A stretch of DNA of 64,000 bases. Origin: Cyclobacteriaceae bacterium. GTDB lineage: Bacteria; Bacteroidota; Bacteroidia; Cytophagales; Cyclobacteriaceae. The translations under genes and the position numbers were made by a program. Where the stretch lies: assembly GCA_016786585.1 (NCBI GenBank), contig JAEUUI010000030.1, positions 1 through 64,000 on the forward strand. The letters are read 5' to 3'. The notes beneath the pieces were generated by a model. It saw only the letters and a program-made list of their open reading frames with translations. It did not search any database and was not told the DNA's origin. Shown here piece by piece: positions 9,796 through 18,583 of the stretch; within the stretch, counting starts at the first letter, position 1, and every line of letters starts with the position of its first letter.

Positions 9796-9900
9796 ATGCA
9801 CGCTGTTAAATTCATTACGCCCGAAGTTCTGCTGGTCATGTGCATTGGAGGCATAGCCTTTATTGTGATCATGAAACTCATCTTTCGCCAAAAAAGGTGA
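9796..9900 (+). CDS. 34-residue predicted membrane peptide
   Basis: A complete small reading frame starts 10 bp after the HhH-barrel gene. It encodes 34 residues: a short polar N-terminus, one hydrophobic helix (VLLVMCIGGIAFIVIMKLI) and a basic tail FRQKR, the pattern of a single-span peptide with its C-terminus inside. Nothing identifies a function. Chance occurrence cannot be excluded from one sequence. The tight spacing and well-formed transmembrane segment favour a real gene. Confidence 0.4.
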   Translation: MHAVKFITPEVLLVMCIGGIAFIVIMKLIFRQKR

Positions 9901-10006
9901 TAAAGGGCCCTGGCAGCAGGTTATAAGCCAAATTTTGCCGGCTAAACGGTTCTGGAAGTATCCTGCAAAAGCACTAATTTTCAGTACTTAAGTAAACAAA
10001 TCCTCT

Positions 10007-10732
10007 ATGAAAAAGTTAGTCACAAGCTGTGTTGTATTGCTGGTTTCATTAACCGCGTTCGCACAGACCACCAAAAAAACACTTGAACTTGGTGAGTTTA
10101 AATCGATTTACAATAACTCCAACTACACCGTATACCTGAAGCAGACCAACAAGCAGGAGGTTAACGTAGAAGCTGAAAGCGACATCTACGCACTTACGTC
10201 AATCGTTGTAGAAAACGGAGTTCTGATGATCAATGTCGACCGTAAGCCCGATAATCCAAACAAAAGTGTTTGGGCTAAAATTGATAACATCAAGCTAAAT
10301 CCGGTTATGAAGGTATATGTGAGCGTAAAAAATATCAACGAACTTCAGGTTAACGGACTGGGTAAAATCATTTCTGAAAATTCTTTGTCTGCACCGGCAT
10401 TAAACCTTTCGGTTAGCGGAAGCGGCAGCATGGATCTTGATCTTAAGGGAGACTATTTGAAAGCTGAAGTAAGCGGGTCAGGAAAAATTATGCTAAAAGG
10501 TTACGCAACATCCATTGATGCATTGGTAAGCGGAAGCGGATCCATCCAGGCATTCAATTGTACGCTGGACAATGCAAAAGTTAAGGTAAGTGGATCGGGG
10601 GATTGCGAAGTAAATGTGGCGAATTCGATCGAGGCGCTGGTGCTTGGAAGCGGTAACATCAAGCACAAAGGCAACACGAAAACCACAACGAAGAAAATCT
10701 ACGGATCAGGTACCGTGGAGCGGGCGTATTAA
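10007..10732 (+). CDS. GIN-domain (DUF2807) secreted protein
   Basis: This 241-residue exported protein has a signal peptide ending AFAQ near residue 20. The body matches the putative auto-transporter adhesin head GIN domain (DUF2807) common in Bacteroidota: short strands separated by G-S-G turns. From residue ~115 the motif xGSGx recurs about every 20 residues (NGLGKI, SGSGSM, SGSGKI, SGSGSI, SGSGDC, LGSGNI, YGSGTV), as expected for a stacked beta-solenoid. Its cellular role is not established. It appears to be a single gene. Confidence 0.85.
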   Translation: MKKLVTSCVVLLVSLTAFAQTTKKTLELGEFKSIYNNSNYTVYLKQTNKQEVNVEAESDIYALTSIVVENGVLMINVDRKPDNPNKSVWAKIDNIKLNPVMKVYVSVKNINELQVNGLGKIISENSLSAPALNLSVSGSGSMDLDLKGDYLKAEVSGSGKIMLKGYATSIDALVSGSGSIQAFNCTLDNAKVKVSGSGDCEVNVANSIEALVLGSGNIKHKGNTKTTTKKIYGSGTVERAY

Positions 10733-10841
10733 CAATAAAACTGCTTAAACAGCCTGTTTTATAGGTAAATGACGGGTTGTGGAATGATATGAATTTTTAT
10801 CCTTACATTTAATCTTTATTCAACTTTATTTAATTAGTACA

Positions 10842-11162
10842 ATGAACATTTATGTTGCCAACATTCCTTTCAAATCGACCGAAGCGGAATTGAAAGGATT
10901 ATTTGAACAATATGGCGAAGTAAGCTCAGCGAAAATTATCCTGGATAAGTTCACTCAGCGCAGTCGCGGATTTGGGTTTGTGGAAATGGCTGATGATTCA
11001 GCTGCACAACAGGCGATCAGCTCACTCAACGGGCAGGATTTCATGGGAAAAATTCTTGTGGTAAACGAGGCACGGCCGAAGACAGACGCTCCACGCAGCG
11101 GAGGCTTTAACCGTGGTGGTGGCGGTGGTGGTTACAACCGCAGAAGCAACAACGATTATTAA
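10842..11162 (+). CDS. RRM-type RNA-binding protein with glycine-rich tail
   Basis: This small cytoplasmic RNA-binding protein has 106 residues. One RNA recognition motif spans about 1-80, with RNP2 IYVANI at 3-8 and RNP1 RGFGFVEM at 42-49 carrying the aromatic residues that stack on RNA bases. The tail is Gly/Arg/Asn-rich (GGFNRGGGGGGYNRRSNN) and probably disordered. Such proteins are abundant in cyanobacteria and Bacteroidota and are often cold- or stress-linked. The ~110 bp A/T-rich leader and a strong terminator mark it as a one-gene unit. Confidence 0.93.
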   Translation: MNIYVANIPFKSTEAELKGLFEQYGEVSSAKIILDKFTQRSRGFGFVEMADDSAAQQAISSLNGQDFMGKILVVNEARPKTDAPRSGGFNRGGGGGGYNRRSNNDY

Positions 11163-11186
11163 TCGGAGTAGCCCGTACAAAGAATC

Positions 11187-11215
11187 AACCCTGACATAAA
11201 CCTCAGGGTTTTTTT
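11187..11215 (+). terminator. Rho-independent terminator after the RRM gene
   Basis: AACCCTGA (11187-11194) pairs perfectly with TCAGGGTT (11203-11210) around an 8-base loop and is followed by a T run. The stop codon of the convergent metallophosphoesterase gene lies within the T run, so the hairpin can serve both strands. Confidence 0.85.
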
Positions 11216-12464
11216 ATGCCCGTTTCAATTCAATGATGGTTAGCTCAGGGGGTATACCAATCCTTCCGGGATATCCGATGTATCCGAAGCCACGGTTGAC
11301 ATATAAGTACTGATTGTCTTGCTGATATAATCCCGCCCATTGCTTGTACGCATATTGTGATGGGCTCCATTTAAAGTCACCAATCTCTACTCCGAATTGA
11401 AAGCCGTGGGTATGCCCGGCAAACATCACATCAATATCCGGGTACAGTTTTCTTACCTGCGCATCCCAGTGACTGGGATCGTGCGAAAGTAACAGTTTAA
11501 CACTCGCTTCGTCTGTTCCGGCATACGCCTGATCGAGCTTTCCGTATTTTGCAAACCTCCCTCCGCCCCAGTTTTCAATTCCAATGATGGCGATTTTTTC
11601 TCCACTCTGCTCAAGATATCGGTGTTCGTTCATCAGGATATCGAAACCCATTTGCTTGTGCGCATTTACCAGATTCTTAAAATTCTCCTGCTTTTCCCGT
11701 AACGAGCCCCATGCTTTGTAATCGCCATAGTCATGATTCCCGGTAACGGAATAAACACCAAGCGGAGCTTTGAGCTTATCGAAAATATTCAGGTAGTCTT
11801 TTACTTCACTTGCTTCGTTGTTTACCAAGTCGCCCGTAAAGAAAATCACATCCGGCTTTTCTTTCAGGAACTCTTCTACCCCACCCTTTACCGCAGTTTT
11901 GTTAAAGAAACTTCCGGAATGAATGTCGGATAACTGTCCGATCGTCATGCCGTCAAATGATTTCGGAAGATCAGGAAGATAAAGCGTCTTTCTGCGCACC
12001 CGATAGTCGTGGGCACCGGAGATAATTCCGTACGCCATTGCAGTAAACGGAACAGCCGTGGCGATAACCGCAGCCTTTGCTAAAAATTCAGAACGCGTAA
12101 TTCCCTCGCCGGCCGGTGCACTTTCACCTCCTTTAGTAAACAGACTTGCCAGCCATCGTACGCCACGCTGAATGTCATCTACAAACACAATGAGCACACC
12201 AAAAATCTTGGAAAGATAAATGCCCACCAGGCTGACCATAACCCATGAGCGAATGCCCGGTTTATACTTGTAGGGATCGCTCACATTCCACCAGATCAGG
12301 GCTGCCATGCTCAGCACGGTTAATGTCCAGTATCCATAGCGAATAATATCTTTTGCCGTTTGACTCCAGCCTTTACTCAGTACCAGGATAGCCTGATACA
12401 GGTAATAGTCAACCAGAAGGAAGAAAACGGTGAGAAGTAAAAAGGTCATAACGCGGGATCTCAT
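11214..12464 (-). CDS. Membrane-anchored metallophosphoesterase (YkuE/YaeI-like)
   Basis: This 416-residue calcineurin-like phosphoesterase has three to four membrane helices in the first ~100 residues. The metal-binding set is complete: Asp180/His182 in QLSDIHSG, Asp212 in FTGDLVNN, Asn243-His244 in GNHDY, His328 in LLSHDP and the pair in AGHTHG at 350-353. TRSEFLAKAAV near 123-133 resembles a Tat-type signal with only one arginine. Relatives cleave phosphoesters or UDP-sugar lipids at the envelope, but the substrate cannot be read here. Met6 (12449) is an alternative start, and would leave more room after the terminator just upstream. Confidence 0.88.
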   Translation of the reverse strand: MRSRVMTFLLLTVFFLLVDYYLYQAILVLSKGWSQTAKDIIRYGYWTLTVLSMAALIWWNVSDPYKYKPGIRSWVMVSLVGIYLSKIFGVLIVFVDDIQRGVRWLASLFTKGGESAPAGEGITRSEFLAKAAVIATAVPFTAMAYGIISGAHDYRVRRKTLYLPDLPKSFDGMTIGQLSDIHSGSFFNKTAVKGGVEEFLKEKPDVIFFTGDLVNNEASEVKDYLNIFDKLKAPLGVYSVTGNHDYGDYKAWGSLREKQENFKNLVNAHKQMGFDILMNEHRYLEQSGEKIAIIGIENWGGGRFAKYGKLDQAYAGTDEASVKLLLSHDPSHWDAQVRKLYPDIDVMFAGHTHGFQFGVEIGDFKWSPSQYAYKQWAGLYQQDNQYLYVNRGFGYIGYPGRIGIPPELTIIELKRA

Positions 12465-12470
12465 AAATAA

Positions 12471-12503
12471 AAAAAGTCGCCTTAACAGGTAAGACGACTT
12501 TTT
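12471..12503 (-). terminator. Terminator between the RND gene and the metallophosphoesterase gene
   Basis: A 14-position stem (12471-12484 with 12490-12503) has one C/A mismatch and a five-base loop. The outer pairs are A/T runs, so each strand ends in Ts. It closes the efflux operon on the minus strand and lies only six bases before the annotated start of the next minus-strand gene. Confidence 0.8.
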
Positions 12504-12520
12504 GTAAATTTTAGTTTAGC

Positions 12521-15500
12521 CTAGTGAGCAATTACCGGACTATCATCGGTTCTAAAACCAGAATCAAGCATTCCTGAATCGGCTGTTCCAGACTTTCTTT
12601 CATTCAACTTCTTACCGAAGATACGCGCCTTCAGTTTAGTTGTGAGCAGGTACAATACCGGCACCAACACCAGGGTAAGGAATGTACCGAAGATCAACCC
12701 GAAGATCATTGTCCACGACAAAGGTCCCCAGAAGGCAACGTTATCGCCTCCGAAGAAAATATGCGGATTGAATTCTGTAAACATCGTTACGAAGTCGATG
12801 TTCAATCCAACTGCCAGCGGAATCAATCCGATGGTTGCAGCGATGGTTGTCAGCAACACAGGCGTCATACGCGTTTTGGCAGCCTCAATGATTGCATCGT
12901 ACAGCGGCACATTTTGCGAAACCAGCAGGTCCGTGAATTCCACCAACAGAATACCGTTACGCACTACAAGACCGGCAAGCGCCATGATACCTACACCCGT
13001 CATGATGATTGAGATTTCCATTCTGAACAACGAGAATCCAATCAACACCCCGATAATACTAAACAGGATTTCTGAAAGAATAATGACCGGCTTTCCAATT
13101 GAGTTGAATTGGGTTACCAGGATCATAAAGATTAACGCGAATGCCAGGCTGAACGCAATCGCCAGGAATCTCATAGTCTCTGCCTGCTCTTCCTGTTCAC
13201 CCGTCATTTTAATTTGCACTCCGTCAGGTGTTTTAAATTCATTCAATTTAGCCTGAATCTGTGCCACCACTTCGTTCGGATTGTAATCGCCGGTTACGTT
13301 CGATGAAATCGTTACTACGCGCTTTTGGTCAATTCTTCGAATACCTGCGTAGCTATTGGAGTAATCGATTTTTGCTACAGCTGACAAAGGTACGTGACGA
13401 ACCTGGCCGCCTGATGCCATATCGCGATAGGTAATTGGCATGTTCATCAGTGCGTTGATGTCGTTACGCTGATTTTGTGCGATACGAAGTTCAATCGGAT
13501 AGTCATCATTCTCATCGCGGAATTTAGAAACCTCCGCACCATACACGGCTGTGTTTATTGCGAAACCGATCTGGCGGGTTGAAATTCCCTCACGGTTAGC
13601 TTTCTCACGATCAATGGTTACAATAATCTCGGGTTTGTTGGCATGAAAATCAGATTTCAATTCTTCAACCCCTGGAATCTGCATCGCATCGAGGTAGCGC
13701 TTAACATCTTCGGATGTTTTCGCGAGCACGTCAAAGTCATCGGCAGCAATCTCAATGTTGACAGGCTTACCGGTTGGCGGCCCATTGGCCTCCTGGTTTA
13801 CGGAAATCTCCGCCCCCTTAATACCTTTAACAGCTTCACGCATTTTGTCGAGATACGGTTTAGTTGACTGGCCGTTTCGCTCTGCGAATTTTACAAAGGC
13901 CACCTGAACCTTTCCAAGATGAGGCTGCGCCTGTGTACCGCGTTCGAACTGATCTTCACTTGCTCCAATCGCCACGTTTGAAATAACCGATTCAACAACC
14001 GGATTATCTTTTCCAAGCACGTCCATTACACGGCTTTCAACTACCGAAGTAATCGAATCTGTTACACGCTGATCCGTTCCAATCGGCATACGAATGTATG
14101 CATATGCAAAGTTCGGATCACCGCTCGGGAAAAACACAACCGGAGGCTTCATGATTGCTGTGAACACCAGCGAGAAAATGAATAACACAATCACGCCTAC
14201 AAAAACTCCAATCGGTCTGTAACCGGTTAAACACCAGGTTACCAGTCTGCGATAACCCTCCTGAACCTTAGGCCAGGTTGACGTCTGGAACGTAGAGATT
14301 ACACCGGTAAGTACAAAGTGATACAGTACGTATAACAGGTAAATGAATACTACGAAGTTACCTAAACCGAAATTGATCAAATAGGATACAATAGCAACAC
14401 TGGCAAAGACAATACTTGATACTTTGAAACCTCGCGAGAATTTAGGCTTCTCATCATGATCATGATCGTGCGGAGTCATAAAGTCGGCCGCAAATACCGG
14501 GTTGATGATATAGGCTACCAGCAATGACGCCAGCAGGGCTACGATCAGCGTAATTGGCAGATACATCATAAATTTACCAATCACACCAGGCCAGAAGGCT
14601 AATGGAATGAATGGCGCCAGCACCACCATGGTTCCGGAGAACACCGGCATAAATACTTCGCCTGCAGCAATTTTAGCCGCCTTGCGAATAGGAACTTTAC
14701 CGTTATCAAACACGCGGTGCGTGTTTTCAATTACCACGATCGCGTCATCCACCACAATCCCCAGCGCGAGCAGGAACGAGAACAAGGTCATCATGTTCAG
14801 CGTAAAGCCGATACCCGGGAATACCAGGAACGCAATGAAACTGGAGATCGGAACAGAAAGACCTACGAAAATTGCGTTGGTAACACCCATGAAGAACATG
14901 AGGATGATTGTTACCAGAATAAAACCAATGATGATCGTGTTAATCAGGTCATGCAAGGTCACGCGTGTATTCTCCGATTGGTCGGCCGTTACGGTAACAC
15001 CCAGTCCTTTTGGAAGAATGTTTTGCTCATAATCGGCAATGATTGCACGAACGCCATCAGAAGCTTCGATCAGGTTTTCTCCGTTACGCTTCACGATGTT
15101 GAGCGTGATTACGTTCTTTTTATCCAGACGGGCGAAACTCTCCTGTTCTTTATGTGAATCGATAACTTCGGCAACATCTTTCAGATAAACTTTTCCGCCC
15201 GTTGTTGAGCCGATCACCGTATTACCAATACCTTCTGCGTTTGCATATTCACCTGAAATGCTCAGCGAGCGTTTCATTCCGCCAACGGCCACCTGGCCGC
15301 CCGGCACGATAACGTTTTCCGAACTGATCGCACCGCGGATATCATCGAGGCTTACGCCTGCCAATGCCGCTTTATACAGATCCACGTTGATCTGCACTTC
15401 GCGATCAAGCGCACCAACAATATCTACCCTGCGGATTTCTTTCAGCGCCTCAAACCTGTCCTGCATATCTTCTGCATACCGCTTAATGGTTTGCAGATCA

Positions 15501-15964
15501 TAGTCACCGGAAAGGTTCACAAACATGATCGGCATCTCAGAAAAGTCAATATCCTGAACGACCGGATCATCCTGCAGATCGGTTGGCAAATCGGGCTTCG
15601 CGCGATCGACCGCGTCCTTCACGTCCCGCTTGGCGGACGTGACATCGATCTCCGCTTCAAACTCAATGATTACGTTCGAATAGTCCTGAACGGAATTAGA
15701 AGAAATCTTCTTCACTCCGGAAATTGATTTAACCTGTTTCTCAATATGCTTGGTGATCAGGTTTTCAACGTCTTTCGGAGACGCGCCCGGATAAAGTGTA
15801 CCCACGAATATCTGCGGGAAAACTACTTCCGGGAAGTTCTCTTTCGGAAGTGAGAAGTAGGTTAAAACACCGCCCAGCGTAATGATTACTACCGCAACGT
15901 AAATCGCAATCTTATTATCAATGGCCCAACTGGTGGGCTTAAATTCTTTTTCTATGTCTTGCAT
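12521..15964 (-). CDS. RND efflux transporter, inner-membrane pump
   Basis: This is the proton-driven pump subunit of a tripartite efflux system (AcrB/HAE1-like), 1147 residues. It has the usual two halves, each with one TM helix, a large periplasmic domain and further TM helices. Asp406-Asp407 in GIVVDDAIVVIEN are the TM4 proton-relay pair. It is about 100 residues longer than AcrB. After TM6 comes an acidic/His cluster (HDHDHDE, about 499-505), then two additional hydrophobic segments (about 515-556). The Asp pair and lack of CusA metal residues by eye favour organic substrates. It is the last gene of the tetR-tolC-MFP-RND operon. Confidence 0.95.
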   Translation of the reverse strand: MQDIEKEFKPTSWAIDNKIAIYVAVVIITLGGVLTYFSLPKENFPEVVFPQIFVGTLYPGASPKDVENLITKHIEKQVKSISGVKKISSNSVQDYSNVIIEFEAEIDVTSAKRDVKDAVDRAKPDLPTDLQDDPVVQDIDFSEMPIMFVNLSGDYDLQTIKRYAEDMQDRFEALKEIRRVDIVGALDREVQINVDLYKAALAGVSLDDIRGAISSENVIVPGGQVAVGGMKRSLSISGEYANAEGIGNTVIGSTTGGKVYLKDVAEVIDSHKEQESFARLDKKNVITLNIVKRNGENLIEASDGVRAIIADYEQNILPKGLGVTVTADQSENTRVTLHDLINTIIIGFILVTIILMFFMGVTNAIFVGLSVPISSFIAFLVFPGIGFTLNMMTLFSFLLALGIVVDDAIVVIENTHRVFDNGKVPIRKAAKIAAGEVFMPVFSGTMVVLAPFIPLAFWPGVIGKFMMYLPITLIVALLASLLVAYIINPVFAADFMTPHDHDHDEKPKFSRGFKVSSIVFASVAIVSYLINFGLGNFVVFIYLLYVLYHFVLTGVISTFQTSTWPKVQEGYRRLVTWCLTGYRPIGVFVGVIVLFIFSLVFTAIMKPPVVFFPSGDPNFAYAYIRMPIGTDQRVTDSITSVVESRVMDVLGKDNPVVESVISNVAIGASEDQFERGTQAQPHLGKVQVAFVKFAERNGQSTKPYLDKMREAVKGIKGAEISVNQEANGPPTGKPVNIEIAADDFDVLAKTSEDVKRYLDAMQIPGVEELKSDFHANKPEIIVTIDREKANREGISTRQIGFAINTAVYGAEVSKFRDENDDYPIELRIAQNQRNDINALMNMPITYRDMASGGQVRHVPLSAVAKIDYSNSYAGIRRIDQKRVVTISSNVTGDYNPNEVVAQIQAKLNEFKTPDGVQIKMTGEQEEQAETMRFLAIAFSLAFALIFMILVTQFNSIGKPVIILSEILFSIIGVLIGFSLFRMEISIIMTGVGIMALAGLVVRNGILLVEFTDLLVSQNVPLYDAIIEAAKTRMTPVLLTTIAATIGLIPLAVGLNIDFVTMFTEFNPHIFFGGDNVAFWGPLSWTMIFGLIFGTFLTLVLVPVLYLLTTKLKARIFGKKLNERKSGTADSGMLDSGFRTDDSPVIAH

Positions 15965-15990
15965 AACAGCTTTGCTTTTGGAGTCGGAGC

Positions 15991-17106
15991 TTAGATTTTG
16001 ATATTCTCACCGTCACTCAGGCTTTGATAACCTACCGTTACCACTTTATCGCCTTTATTCAAACCTTTAACTTCAGCGCCATCGCCAAACACGCCAACCA
16101 CCTCTACTACCTTCTTGCGGGCAACGGTGTTTTTGCCGTTTGTTTCAGCGATGTAAACGATCTTCTCGTTATTAACAGTTTGCACGAGGTTAACCGGCAC
16201 AACAATCGCGTTAGGCTCAGTGTGATAGATAACTTTTATCACGGCTGTCATGTTCGGGCGCAGTGCAGGATCACTTGGTAGTTTCACTTCGATCGGAAAT
16301 GTGCGCGACAGTAAATCAATTGTTTTACCAACAAACGTTACGGTTGCCTTATACGGCTTGGCTAATTCCGCGATTGTGACCTCAACTTTATCTCCTTTTT
16401 TAACACCGGAAATAAACGCTTCGGAAATCCCCGCAACCAACTTCAGGTCAGATGTATTCACAATGTGTACAGCAGGCTGCGTAGGGCCTGCACCTTCGCC
16501 AACTTTCACGTTAATCTTGTCAATCGTTCCGCTTACAGGTGCTTTGATCCGAGCCATATCGATTTGCTCTTTTAACGCAGCTATTTGCTTCTCCAGGGTT
16601 TCTTTATTGGTTTGTGCCTGTAAGAACTGAACCTCTGTTCCGATTTTCTGGTCCCACAGATTTTTCTGACGTTCGTACACGGATGTGGCAAGTTTAAGCT
16701 GCGACTCCAAACCCTGAAGATTGCTTACCAGAACGGAATTGTCGATTTGCGCAAGAACCTGTCCTTTGGAAACACTTTGCCCTTCGGTAACATATACTGC
16801 CGTAACAACACCCTGTGCTTTCGGGGTAACAAGAATATTATACTCAGCCTCTACATGACCTTGTGTTTGCACATAGTGGTTGAACGCTCGCGGATTCAGC
16901 TCAAGCACATCAACTTCTTTCAGTTTTAAAGAATCCTTTTTAACTAACGTTGAGTCCTTTTCAAGTTCTGCAATCTTCGTATCAAGCGCAGCACGTTCTT
17001 TTTTCAGTTTTTCAAGCTCCGCTTTTTTATCTCCGCCTCCGCAAGCAGCTACCAGAACCGCCAGCGAAATTCCCAAGATGTAATGTTTGTATGTAATTGA
17101 TTTCAT
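15991..17106 (-). CDS. RND efflux membrane-fusion lipoprotein
   Basis: This periplasmic adaptor links the inner-membrane pump to the outer-membrane channel. I chose the internal ATG at 17106 (371 residues) because it gives a proper lipoprotein signal, MKSITYKHYILGISLAVLVAAC, with Cys at 22. Then come a coiled-coil stretch rich in K/E (about 28-60), the lipoyl/barrel-sandwich halves (VTPKAQGVVTAVYVTEGQSV and IKAPVSGTIDKINVKVGEG) and the beta-barrel region. The reading frame extends 20 codons further upstream without conserved features. The gap to the RND gene is 26 bp. Confidence 0.93.
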   Translation of the reverse strand: MKSITYKHYILGISLAVLVAACGGGDKKAELEKLKKERAALDTKIAELEKDSTLVKKDSLKLKEVDVLELNPRAFNHYVQTQGHVEAEYNILVTPKAQGVVTAVYVTEGQSVSKGQVLAQIDNSVLVSNLQGLESQLKLATSVYERQKNLWDQKIGTEVQFLQAQTNKETLEKQIAALKEQIDMARIKAPVSGTIDKINVKVGEGAGPTQPAVHIVNTSDLKLVAGISEAFISGVKKGDKVEVTIAELAKPYKATVTFVGKTIDLLSRTFPIEVKLPSDPALRPNMTAVIKVIYHTEPNAIVVPVNLVQTVNNEKIVYIAETNGKNTVARKKVVEVVGVFGDGAEVKGLNKGDKVVTVGYQSLSDGENIKI

Positions 17107-17131
17107 GTGAATGTATTTCAGGTTGGTTGAT

Positions 17132-18583
17132 TTATTTCTTTTCTGATTGCGGAAGTAGTTTTCCATACGCTTTATCCAAATCTACTTTTGCAATAGCTGC
17201 TGCATACAGAGCGTTGTAGTAGTTGGTCTGAGCCTGGCGGAGGTCGTCTTCTGCTTCAACAACTTCCAGGTTAGAGCCTACACCCTGCTCGTATTTGATT
17301 TTGGTAACGCGCGCTACTTTCGTTGCGAGTTCAATATTTTGCTCCTGCGCATGCAAATCCTGAACAGAATTCTGATAGGTAGTTGCAGCCTGAGCGATTT
17401 GCAAGTCAATATTCGACTTCATCATGGTAAACTGATTATTGATTTTTTGCAAACTAAGCTTCTCCTGCTGCCATTGGTGATGATTTTGGAGACCTGTAAA
17501 AATTGGCATCGATAACCGGATTCCGTAGTTAGAATAGTTATACCATTTATCAGGACCCACGCCACCCGCATCGCTGATATCAGATTCAGTCTTAAACAGT
17601 CCGGCAATCTTCGCAGACTGAGTTGAATATCCGTAGTTTAAAAACGCATTTAATTGTGGCAATGAGGCCGCACGTTTGTTACGAATGTTTAGCTCCTGAA
17701 GTCTTTTGCTGGCTTCGAGCAACTGATAATCCGGGCGTGCCTTATAATCCCAATCGTTGCTGTATGACGAGAGATCAACATTAACCTGAACGTCTTGAAT
17801 TGTTCCGACAACCTGCAATGCCTGATCCATCGGATAATTCATTTGAAACTTCAGAACTTCAATTCCGAGCTCATTTAACTTCAAAAAGTTATCGCGTTGA
17901 ACGATCAGGTTATTGAGCGCTACCTGGATTCTGTCAGCATCAATGCTTTCCGCAAATCCGTTTTGATAAAGGGCTTTGGTATTCCGCAACAGCGTATCCA
18001 GACGACCGATATTGCTGGTGAAAAGGTCGGCACGTTCCCGGTTAATCAACACAAGATAGAAGGCTTTCGTGACTGCTTCAATCGTCTGCTCTTTTGTCTG
18101 ATTGGTTGTCTTGTAGGCAAGCTCTTTATATGCTTGTGACGCCTGCAGGCCTACAATATAAGATCCGTTAAAGATGATTTGATTAACAGAAAGACCAACA
18201 TCACCGCTGCTTTTCAATTGAAAAAAATTCTCAGCAGCAACCACATCACCCGTTTTGATTCCAGGAACCCCGCTAAGATCAATGAAGCCGCCAGAACCGG
18301 TATAGGTTGTAAAAAATCTTGGCAATTTTTCGTTATGAACAACCGATGCACTCGCAGTTACCTGCGGAAGCCCGATGCCCACGGTTTCACGAACCTTCGA
18401 CTCCGCTATCTGCTCGTCAAGTTTTGCATTTTTCGTGAGTACACCGTTCTCTAATGCATAATCTATACACTGCTGCAGTGTAAACGCCTGGCCGGATGCA
18501 GTTGACTGATCCTGCGCGAAGGCATGCTGCGCGGAAAGTACCCCCGCTACTATTACTACTATCAGATATAATCTTTTTATCAT
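17132..18583 (-). CDS. TolC-family outer-membrane efflux channel
   Basis: This 483-residue protein is the trimeric outer-membrane exit duct of the efflux system. It has a signal peptide ending AFAQ near residue 24, then two repeats of long amphipathic helices, with QQCIDYALENG near the start and the family-typical YEQGVGSNLEVVEAEDDL in the second half. Its start codon overlaps the stop of the tetR-type gene by four bases (ATGA), strong evidence for one transcript and coupled translation. The MFP and RND genes follow at once. Confidence 0.94.
   Translation of the reverse strand: MIKRLYLIVVIVAGVLSAQHAFAQDQSTASGQAFTLQQCIDYALENGVLTKNAKLDEQIAESKVRETVGIGLPQVTASASVVHNEKLPRFFTTYTGSGGFIDLSGVPGIKTGDVVAAENFFQLKSSGDVGLSVNQIIFNGSYIVGLQASQAYKELAYKTTNQTKEQTIEAVTKAFYLVLINRERADLFTSNIGRLDTLLRNTKALYQNGFAESIDADRIQVALNNLIVQRDNFLKLNELGIEVLKFQMNYPMDQALQVVGTIQDVQVNVDLSSYSNDWDYKARPDYQLLEASKRLQELNIRNKRAASLPQLNAFLNYGYSTQSAKIAGLFKTESDISDAGGVGPDKWYNYSNYGIRLSMPIFTGLQNHHQWQQEKLSLQKINNQFTMMKSNIDLQIAQAATTYQNSVQDLHAQEQNIELATKVARVTKIKYEQGVGSNLEVVEAEDDLRQAQTNYYNALYAAAIAKVDLDKAYGKLLPQSEKK

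Noticed and set aside
12642-13256. A 204-codon open frame on the plus strand inside the RND gene
   Set aside because: It is fully antisense to a clearly conserved transporter, is rich in Ile, Ser, Thr and Asn as reverse frames tend to be, and shows no domain. It is a shadow frame.
14607-15157. Two further overlapping plus-strand frames in the RND gene
   Set aside because: They overlap each other in different frames and oppose conserved RND sequence, so coding by chance is the simplest reading.
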